A model generated the notes under the pieces. That model ran no database searches. It saw only the letters and a program-made list of their open reading frames with translations, and was not told the origin of the DNA. Shown here in pieces: positions 15,855 to 22,560 of a DNA stretch of 31,588 bases. The position numbers and the translations under genes were made by a program. Location: assembly GCA_009773975.1 (NCBI GenBank), contig VSMX01000004.1, positions 1 through 31,588 on the forward strand, given 5' to 3'. Source of the stretch: Desulfovibrio sp. GTDB lineage: Bacteria; Desulfobacterota; Desulfovibrionia; Desulfovibrionales; Desulfovibrionaceae. The stretch's first letter is position 1. Every line of letters begins with the position of its first letter.

Positions 15855-16589
15855 ATGTGTCCAAATATCTTCAGGTTTCCCTTTGTCGAAAACAGGCCGC
15901 GGGCGCTTGGGGCCACAAGTTTCATTTCGCTTGTTTTCCACGGCCTTCTGCTGGGCGCGACTGGCCTTGCCATACCCCTGAAGACAGCCACGCCTCCCGA
16001 GGAGACAGGAATAAGCATAGATTTGGCTTCAATCGTTGATCCTGCCCCGGTTCAGGATCCTGCAAAGCAGGAAGCGCCAAAACAGGAGGCGCCTGCGCAG
16101 GTTTCCGGTATGGCAAAGGCAGAAGCTCCGAAACACGAGCGGGCCCCCATGCCCAAAAAGACACCAAAACCGAATCCCCGGAAAGCAGAAGCGCCCATGC
16201 CCAGAAAGGCTGCCGCCAAGAACGACGCGCCTGGCAGGGCCACACCATCGGGCGCAATGCAGCCGGACAGGAAGGCGGAGCAAGTTGCCTCCAAAGCGCC
16301 GATTGGCGAGTCAAGCCCTCCCGCTCCCGCAGGCGGTTCAGGCAAGCCAAGGCCGCAATATCCGGAACTTGCGCGCAAACGCGGTCAGGAAGGCACGGTC
16401 AGCGTGCGCTGCCAGGTGGATGCCAACGGCCATGTAACAAATGTGAGTCTTGCCAGGAGCAGCGGGTTCAGGCTTCTGGACGAGGCCGCGCTCAAGGCCG
16501 TGGGCAAATGGAAGTTCAAGCCGGGCAGAAAAGATGGCGCATGCGTCGCAGGCACTGTGGTCGTGCCCGTGCAATTCAGGCTGCAGTAA
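15855..16589 (+). CDS. tonB: TonB energy transducer
   Basis: Spans the periplasm and opens TonB-dependent receptors. The 244-residue product has an N-terminal membrane anchor (about 17-40) and a long Pro/Lys/Ala-rich periplasmic linker (about 48-165) with repeated PKQEAP-, APMPKK- and APMPRK-like units. The C-terminal TonB domain contains PQYPELARKRGQEGTVSVRC, FRLLDEAALKAVGKWKFKP and the final VPVQFRL strand. The ATG is two bases after the exbD stop. As the last gene of the operon, it is probably dedicated to the BtuB-like receptor, although other receptors could share it. Confidence 0.93.
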   Translation: MCPNIFRFPFVENRPRALGATSFISLVFHGLLLGATGLAIPLKTATPPEETGISIDLASIVDPAPVQDPAKQEAPKQEAPAQVSGMAKAEAPKHERAPMPKKTPKPNPRKAEAPMPRKAAAKNDAPGRATPSGAMQPDRKAEQVASKAPIGESSPPAPAGGSGKPRPQYPELARKRGQEGTVSVRCQVDANGHVTNVSLARSSGFRLLDEAALKAVGKWKFKPGRKDGACVAGTVVVPVQFRLQ

Positions 16590-16640
16590 GGCAAGGCCAG
16601 TTTATTGCGTAACTGCTCTAAATTTCAAGCAATTCTTATA

Positions 16641-16720
16641 GAGAACGAAATCGTTCTCCATACAAAATCCGCCAGGATTTTGCGCCGCGCAGCGGGTTCG
16701 CCTTGACACCCATTATGCCA
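16641..16720. repeat. Hairpin-rich intergenic element after tonB
   Basis: Two perfect hairpins lie close together: GAGAACG (16641-16647) with CGTTCTC (16652-16658) around AAAT, and CAAAATCC (16663-16670) with GGATTTTG (16675-16682) around GCCA. They are followed by a GC-rich stretch (CGCCGCGCAGCGGG) and TTGACACCC. There is no T run after either stem. The compact double-stem build suggests a dispersed intergenic repeat; only one copy is in the window. It also closes the B12 operon. Confidence 0.45.
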
Positions 16721-16836
16721 TGTTTTTTCTTTTTGCTGAAGATTCTGCGCCCTGCCCTGGTTTGACTTTTGCCGGGGTATGGATAAGATATTTAATTGGC
16801 CCCATATACTGGCAGGTGGAAGATTTGGAATGTGAT

Positions 16837-17193
16837 ATGTCAACCGTAGCCAGTCTTGACAAGGAAACTCTGACTCTATCGGATTCGTGTGCTGAAATTC
16901 GTTCAGTTTCCAGGGAAGAAATGCTTCTGGAAATTATTGCCGGAGCTTCCGAGTATGACAGGCAATTCAGGACAAGCGTGGAGGCCGGGTTACGGGATAT
17001 TGCCGAAAGCATACAAGCCGACGAAGAATTTATCAAGCTCATGAATAATTGTGGCAAGGACGATTACATAGATTATAAAAATTTTTGTGAGACAGGCAAA
17101 GATGACCAGGCGAACAATCAGGAATCTTTGGTAATATGTTTTGACACGATAGAATGCAGCGTACGCGGGATTAGTCTGGATTCTCCGGCATAG
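16837..17193 (+). CDS. Hypothetical protein, 118 aa, unrecognised
   Basis: I do not recognise this gene. The frame is open from 16720, but the first part overlaps the repeat-like DNA and reads poorly, so the ATG at 16837 with GGAA at 16827-16830 is preferred. The product is acidic, has no signal or membrane helix, looks largely helical in the middle (EEMLLEIIAGASEYDRQFRT and the region after it) and ends in a Cys-containing tail. Its base composition is lower in GC than the flanking genes, which, together with the repeat-like DNA before it, hints at acquired or degraded sequence. Confidence 0.45.
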   Translation: MSTVASLDKETLTLSDSCAEIRSVSREEMLLEIIAGASEYDRQFRTSVEAGLRDIAESIQADEEFIKLMNNCGKDDYIDYKNFCETGKDDQANNQESLVICFDTIECSVRGISLDSPA

Positions 17194-17211
17194 GCAAAAT
17201 CGAGTAGAGGT

Positions 17212-17271
17212 GAGTCCAACGACTCCTTTTCCCTCCCGAACCACCGTTCGAGCTTGGCGCATGCGGTGGTT
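17212..17271 (+). terminator. Possible terminator region after the 118-aa gene
   Basis: A small stem GAGTC/GACTC (17212-17225, loop CAAC) is followed by CTTTTCCC, and a second, longer-looped stem AACCACCG/CGGTGGTT pairs 17239-17246 with 17264-17271, followed by TCCTTTGAAATTTT. Either could stop transcription before the HD-domain gene; both are modest. Confidence 0.35.
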
Positions 17272-17316
17272 TCCTTTGAAATTTTACCATAAACCTGTTC
17301 GTTCAAGGATAATGCA

Positions 17317-17856
17317 ATGATTGATCGCGAAAACGCGCTGAAACTGCTTGCGGAGAACGGGGCAACGCCTTCCCTGCTCCAGCATGCCAGGGCTTCGGAA
17401 GCCGTCATGCGCGCCCTGGCCGCGCGCTTTGATGAAGATGTGGAAATCTGGGGCCTGACCGGGCTGCTCCATGATCTGGATTTTCCAGAAACGGCCGAAA
17501 ATCCGGCACGGCATGGCCTTGACAGCGCGGATATGCTGCAGGGCCAGCTTCCCGATGACGCGCTTCAGGCCATCAGGGCCCATAACGGTGAAATGAACGG
17601 CTGCGAGCCGGGTACGCGTTTTGATTACGCGCTGCGCTGCGGCGAAACTGTTACCGGGCTGATTTCGGCTGCCGCCCTGATGCGCCCTGCCGGCTATGAG
17701 GGCATGGAAACAAAAAGCATCAGGAAAAAAATGAAAGACAAGGCTTTTGCCCACAATGTCTGCCGGGCCAATATCCGGCAATGCGAAAATGCCGGCCTTG
17801 AACTGGATGAATTTCTTGGCCTGGCTATCAGAGCCATGGCCGAAATGAAGGAATAA
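17317..17856 (+). CDS. HDIG-domain metal-dependent hydrolase-like protein
   Basis: A stand-alone HD-domain protein of 179 residues, in the family of short HDIG proteins common in anaerobes; the substrate is unknown. Metal-binding candidates are His23 (LLQHARASE), His52-Asp53 (LLHDLDF), His66 (ARHGLDS), and His89 (IRAHNGE). Where relatives usually carry an Asp near the VTGLI segment, this one has Glu110 (RCGETVTGLI). AAGGATAA upstream of the ATG serves as ribosome binding site. It precedes pfkA by 63 bases containing a hairpin, and may be co-transcribed with it. Confidence 0.85.
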   Translation: MIDRENALKLLAENGATPSLLQHARASEAVMRALAARFDEDVEIWGLTGLLHDLDFPETAENPARHGLDSADMLQGQLPDDALQAIRAHNGEMNGCEPGTRFDYALRCGETVTGLISAAALMRPAGYEGMETKSIRKKMKDKAFAHNVCRANIRQCENAGLELDEFLGLAIRAMAEMKE

Positions 17857-17865
17857 TACCAATAG

Positions 17866-17903
17866 GGCCCGCCTTTTAACCCTTTCAAAACAGTCTGCGG
17901 GCC
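17866..17903 (+). other. Long-loop hairpin between the HD gene and pfkA
   Basis: GGCCCGC (17866-17872) and GCGGGCC (17897-17903) are perfectly complementary with a 24-nt loop that itself ends the HD-domain transcript region. The ribosome binding site of pfkA (GAGGATA) follows at once. No T run is present, so it is more likely a processing or leader structure than a terminator. Confidence 0.35.
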
Positions 17904-17919
17904 AAAACCGAGGATAAAA

Positions 17920-19236
17920 ATGGAAAAAAGCGCTCTGGACACCACTATCAGCACTCTTGGCCCATGCAAGATGGAATCGCGGCTTCCATATCGAACCTGG
18001 GCCGACGACAAAAAAATTCAAATAGTTGTGGATGACGAACTGGCCGAGGAGATCAGCGAGCCCCAACGCGTGGACTTTGAAGCGGCCGGCCCGCGCAAGA
18101 AACTGTATTTTGATTCCTCAAGGGCCAAATGCGCGATAGTTACCTGCGGCGGCCTGTGCCCGGGCATCAATGACGTTATCCGCGCGGTGGTCATGGAAGC
18201 CCACCATGCCTACCATGTGCCGTCAATTATTGGCATTCCCTACGGACTGGAGGGCTTCATCTCCAAATTCGGCCATAATCCCGTTGAGCTTACCCCGCAA
18301 AAAGTGGCGGACATCCATCGCTTTGGGGGCACAATGCTTGGTTCCTCGCGCGGGCCGCAGCCACCGGATGAAATAGTTGACACACTTGAGAGAAGCAATG
18401 TGAATATACTGTTCATTATCGGCGGCGACGGCACCATGAAGGCAGCCCAGGCCATCAACAGGGAAATCCGGAGCCGGGGGCTCAAGATTTCCGTGATTGG
18501 CATACCGAAGACAATTGACAATGACATAAATTTCATTTCCCAGTCATTTGGCTTCGAAACAGCTGTTTACAAGGCGACGGAAGCAATCGAGTGCGCCCAT
18601 ACAGAAGCCTGCGGCACGCCCAACGGCATTGGTCTTGTCAAGCTTATGGGCCGGGAATCGGGCTTTATCGCGGCCCAGTCCACCCTGGCGCTCAAGGACG
18701 TCAACTTTGTGCTGATTCCGGAAGCGCAGTTCCAGCTGGAGGGCGAAGGCGGCCTTTTGCCGGCAATCGAACAACGTCTGCGCGAACGGGGCCATGCCGT
18801 GATTGTCACGGCCGAAGGCGCCGGGCAGCATCTGCTTGCCCACCATACCGAAACTGACCCGTCGGGCAACAGGGTTCTCGGGAATGTGGCCGATCTTTTG
18901 CGTCAGGAAATCAAGCGTTACCTGAATCATAAAAAGATCGAGCATTCCGTAAAATTCATTGATCCAAGCTATATTATCCGCTCGGTTCCGGCCCAGGCCG
19001 GCGACAAGGTTTATTGCGGTTTTCTCGGCCAGTATGCGGTGCATGCGGCCATGGCCGGCAGAACTGACATGGTTGTGGCCAAATTACAGGATCGCTATGT
19101 GCACCTGCCCCTCAAGCTTGTAACAACGTCCAGGCGCAAATTGAACATCTATTCGGATCTTTGGCGAGCGGTTCTTGAATCCACAGGCCAGGGCATGCTG
19201 AAAGGCATGTTGCCGCCTCCAGGCAAACGCCAATGA
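17920..19236 (+). CDS. pfkA: 6-phosphofructokinase, PPi-PFK-like clade with ATP-type motif
   Basis: Phosphorylates fructose 6-phosphate to fructose 1,6-bisphosphate in glycolysis. The 438-residue product has a ~70-residue N-terminal extension before the PFK core, GGLCPGIND (77-85), GGDGT (168-172), PKTIDND (196-202, with the catalytic Asp) and MGRESGF (243-249). In the nucleotide-specificity code of the family, Gly in GGDGT favours ATP, while Lys in PKTIDND is the pyrophosphate-type residue; this Gly/Lys combination is known from ATP-dependent plant and trypanosomatid enzymes. ATP use is therefore likely but not certain. GAGGATAAAA precedes the ATG. Its stop overlaps the next gene as ATGA. 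Confidence 0.92.
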   Translation: MEKSALDTTISTLGPCKMESRLPYRTWADDKKIQIVVDDELAEEISEPQRVDFEAAGPRKKLYFDSSRAKCAIVTCGGLCPGINDVIRAVVMEAHHAYHVPSIIGIPYGLEGFISKFGHNPVELTPQKVADIHRFGGTMLGSSRGPQPPDEIVDTLERSNVNILFIIGGDGTMKAAQAINREIRSRGLKISVIGIPKTIDNDINFISQSFGFETAVYKATEAIECAHTEACGTPNGIGLVKLMGRESGFIAAQSTLALKDVNFVLIPEAQFQLEGEGGLLPAIEQRLRERGHAVIVTAEGAGQHLLAHHTETDPSGNRVLGNVADLLRQEIKRYLNHKKIEHSVKFIDPSYIIRSVPAQAGDKVYCGFLGQYAVHAAMAGRTDMVVAKLQDRYVHLPLKLVTTSRRKLNIYSDLWRAVLESTGQGMLKGMLPPPGKRQ

Positions 19237-22200
19237 AAACAAGACTGCACCAGATCAAGGCTTCGGCTGGTTCGGGCAAAACATATACCCTGACCAGCCA
19301 GTTAATCAACGCGCTGGGAAAGTGCGGCCAGACAACGCCGTCATCTTTTTCCGGCTGTGTCCTGAATCCCAAAAGCCAGCCTGATTCCTTCGGGGGCATC
19401 CTGGCCATTACCTTTACCAATCTGGCTGCGGCCGAAATGCGGGAAAGGGTGATCAAAAGGCTCAAGGAAATAGCCCTGGGCCTGGAAGGAGGCATGGATC
19501 CCGCAAAAGCGGCCCGCTGGCTTGATGTCCTCCTCCGGGACATGGACAATCTGAATATCCGCACAATCGACAGCCTGCTGCAAATGATTGTGCGCTCGGC
19601 CGCCCTTGATCTGGAGCTGCAGCCCGATTTTGAAACTGTTTTTGAAAGCCGCGAGGCTCTCGAACCTTACATGGAGCTTTTCCTGGCCAAAGCCCTGAAG
19701 GAAGGGGACAATGCCCGCAAAAAGCTCCTTGAGGCCAGCAAGGCGTTATTTGATTACGGCAACAGCAACAGCTTTTCCGACAGCGAAGCTTTTCTGGACA
19801 ATTTTTATACCTTTGTTGATGCCGTCCTGAAACAGGAAATTCAGGATCTCACGCCACCCGAAGAAATCCGGAAAAACTTCGATGCCCGGCGCCGAAATCT
19901 CCAAAACGCGGCCCAGGACCTTCTGGAAGCCGGAAAAGAGCTTGAAAGCGACAACTGGAACAAGAATGTCCTGAAATGTATCGAGCCCATTGCGGCAGGC
20001 AATGTTGGCAAATGTGTCCAGAAATCCGCCTGCCGCTTTCCGCTAAAGAAAGGCAATGAAATGCCTCCTGACATGGCAAGGGCATACGAAACTTACCATG
20101 CGCGACTAACAGATCTCGCGCCACACCATGATATTCTCATGGAAGCATTGAAATATGCCCCGCTGGTGGAGATAAGCCAAAATCTTGCCGAGGCATACGG
20201 GAAGAACATGGACATTGACGGCATTTGCCTGTCATCCATGATGCCAATGCTGGCAAGGCACGCCCTGGAATCGGAAGATGGCGTTTCCGATGCGATTTGC
20301 CGCCTTGGCAACCGGCTTGCGCATTTCATGATCGACGAGTTCCAGGATACGAGCAGGGAGCAATGGGAAGCAATCCGGCCGCTGGTAAATAACGCTCTTG
20401 CAGGCGGCGGCTCCCTCGCCTGGGTTGGCGATATCAAGCAATCAATCTATGGCTGGAGAGGCGGCGACCCGACACTGTTTGACGGTATCCTGGATAACCT
20501 TGACAGAAAATATGCCGATGAAGAAATAGATTCCGACAATTTGCCAGCTAACTGGAGAAGCGCGCCCCAAATTGTAACCTTCAATAACAGTCTTTTTCTG
20601 CAGCTTGCGGGCCAAAGTCCTTTGCCCGGGGAACTGCTCAAATCGTTTGACAAGGATATTCCCCCGACCATTCTTGAAACCATGGCGGAAAGAATACGCG
20701 GAACCTTTGAAAATACAGAGCAGAAAGTAGCGGAAAAAAACCTTGGAAAAACCGGTCTTGTATCCATCCAGGCTGTGCCCCAGGGCACAAAGACAAATCC
20801 ATCCCCCGAGCTCAGGGCGGAACTTGGCGCCCTGGTTCAGGAAATCAGTAAAAGACGCCCGCTTTCCGACATAACCATTTTGTGCCGCAAGGGCCATCAG
20901 GCAGAAGTTGCCGCGGAAACATTGCTGGATCTGAAAATACCGGTAATCACCGAAAACAGCCTCAAGCTCTCCGCTCACCACCTTGTCCGCCAGGCCATTG
21001 CCTTTCTTGAGTTTCTGGACAAGCCGGATAATGACATCGCCTTCTGGGATGTAATCACAGGCTCCCTTGCGTCCGGGCACGGCCTTTCGGGCACGCTTGA
21101 AGAGCGGGAATTGGAAGATTGGGCTTCAAGGCCAAGGGACGGAAGCCTTTCCAGGCAATTCGCCAGGGATTTCAAATCCGTCTGGAATGAACTCTTTCAG
21201 CCGTTCCACCAGCGCGCGGGCTTTTTTACCCCCTACGACACCATGAGGGAATGGTTTGCCAGGCTGGATGTGGAAAGAAGGTTTCCAGAAGACGCCACGT
21301 TCACCAGGCGTTTGCTGGAAATTATTCATCTGGCCGAAACTGCGGGCAGGAATTCCATTTCCTCATTTCTTGCCTGGTGGCATGAAAAAGGAGCGGAAGA
21401 AAAAGCGCCGATGCCAGAAAAAATGGATGCCGCGCGCATCATGACCATCCACAAGGCCAAGGGCCTGCAATCCCCGGTCATTATTGTTCCGTGGACAGAT
21501 TTTACCTGGAATTCAAGGGATACAAAACCCATTGTCATGGAATGCGGGGATCTGCGATTTGCCACCTTGCTGAGAAAACACTGCGGGGATCCATATTACC
21601 AGAAAAAAGCCGGCTTTGTGGCTGAAAGCCTGAATGTTTTATATGTGGCCTTTACCCGCGCCGAAGAGGAACTTTACATATTTTCACCGCCGCCAGATAA
21701 AAACGGCGAAAACAAATCCCTGCTTGGCCAGCTTCTGGAAAACGCCAATATCAACGTTCCGCAAATTATTGGCGCTTTGCCAGAGGAAAAGGCGCGGAAC
21801 AAGGAAGCCGGAAATAGCCAGCCCGAACAAGATGACGAGGCTGCCGCTGATGCCCTGCGCCAGAGTGAAGCAGGGCCCGGGCAGCAACGCCATGATCCCG
21901 ATGCCTCCCAGGCCGCAAAATGGCCAATTGCCGATAATTGCCCGGAAGCATGGTCCCCCATGCGGTGGCGTCCGGACCTGAAAATCTTTTTTGACCGGGA
22001 TGATCCGGATGCGGAAAATCCTGCCACCCTGTGCCAGGATATGGCATTTTCCCTTACAGACAAGGATCGCGGCACTTTCCTGCATTTCTGCCTGGAAAAC
22101 ATGCCCGTTGACCAGGAACCGGAAGACGCGGCCCGCAAGGCCTTCGAATACGGCGTGGCCCATGGTGAAGTTGCCGTGCCGGAAGACCCCGGACTTCGCA

Positions 22201-22556
22201 AGAATTTGCTTGATGCGCTCACCTGGTTTGCAAAGCTGCCCCAAAGCAGGCACTGGCTTCTGGATGGCCTGCCCGAACAGCCAATAATGAACGAAAACGG
22301 GAAGCTTTTGCGGATGGACAATATGGTGCGGGAACCCTGGGGCACATTGATAATCGATTACAAAAGCGGCGGAATTTATCCAACGCATATCGTCCAGGTG
22401 CAGGAATATATCAACTGCCTGAGCCAATGCATGGGATTTGAGGGCAAGATTTACGGACTGCTCATTTATCTGGATGAAAAATGCTTCCGTTTGGTCGAAG
22501 CCGGCAAGGCCCATGATCCCATAGATGAAATCCCGCAAGAGCTGGTGGGCGCGTAA
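19233..22556 (+). CDS. addA: AddA-like UvrD-family helicase with RecB-type nuclease domain
   Basis: Motor and nuclease of a double-strand-break resection complex. The 1107-residue product has all superfamily 1 motifs: Walker A ASAGSGKT (10-17), motif II MIDEFQDTS (366-374), motif III AWVGDIKQSIYGWRGG, motif IV around NWRSAPQ, motif V MTIHKAKGLQSPVIIVP, and motif VI LNVLYVAFTRAEEELYIF. The C-terminal PD-(D/E)XK nuclease domain shows GTFLHFCLE (about 946-954) and LIIDYKSGG (about 1039-1047), the catalytic D...DYK core. The ATG overlaps the pfkA stop (ATGA), and addB follows within four bases, so it forms part of a coupled operon. It could equally be named RecB-like; the AddB partner decides for AddA. 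Confidence 0.88.
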   Translation: MKTRLHQIKASAGSGKTYTLTSQLINALGKCGQTTPSSFSGCVLNPKSQPDSFGGILAITFTNLAAAEMRERVIKRLKEIALGLEGGMDPAKAARWLDVLLRDMDNLNIRTIDSLLQMIVRSAALDLELQPDFETVFESREALEPYMELFLAKALKEGDNARKKLLEASKALFDYGNSNSFSDSEAFLDNFYTFVDAVLKQEIQDLTPPEEIRKNFDARRRNLQNAAQDLLEAGKELESDNWNKNVLKCIEPIAAGNVGKCVQKSACRFPLKKGNEMPPDMARAYETYHARLTDLAPHHDILMEALKYAPLVEISQNLAEAYGKNMDIDGICLSSMMPMLARHALESEDGVSDAICRLGNRLAHFMIDEFQDTSREQWEAIRPLVNNALAGGGSLAWVGDIKQSIYGWRGGDPTLFDGILDNLDRKYADEEIDSDNLPANWRSAPQIVTFNNSLFLQLAGQSPLPGELLKSFDKDIPPTILETMAERIRGTFENTEQKVAEKNLGKTGLVSIQAVPQGTKTNPSPELRAELGALVQEISKRRPLSDITILCRKGHQAEVAAETLLDLKIPVITENSLKLSAHHLVRQAIAFLEFLDKPDNDIAFWDVITGSLASGHGLSGTLEERELEDWASRPRDGSLSRQFARDFKSVWNELFQPFHQRAGFFTPYDTMREWFARLDVERRFPEDATFTRRLLEIIHLAETAGRNSISSFLAWWHEKGAEEKAPMPEKMDAARIMTIHKAKGLQSPVIIVPWTDFTWNSRDTKPIVMECGDLRFATLLRKHCGDPYYQKKAGFVAESLNVLYVAFTRAEEELYIFSPPPDKNGENKSLLGQLLENANINVPQIIGALPEEKARNKEAGNSQPEQDDEAAADALRQSEAGPGQQRHDPDASQAAKWPIADNCPEAWSPMRWRPDLKIFFDRDDPDAENPATLCQDMAFSLTDKDRGTFLHFCLENMPVDQEPEDAARKAFEYGVAHGEVAVPEDPGLRKNLLDALTWFAKLPQSRHWLLDGLPEQPIMNENGKLLRMDNMVREPWGTLIIDYKSGGIYPTHIVQVQEYINCLSQCMGFEGKIYGLLIYLDEKCFRLVEAGKAHDPIDEIPQELVGA

Positions 22557-22560
22557 GACC

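Noticed and set aside
17194..17316. Possible tRNA or tRNA fragment (a TTCGAG near a hairpin)
   Set aside because: No cloverleaf could be built: there are no matching acceptor or anticodon stems.
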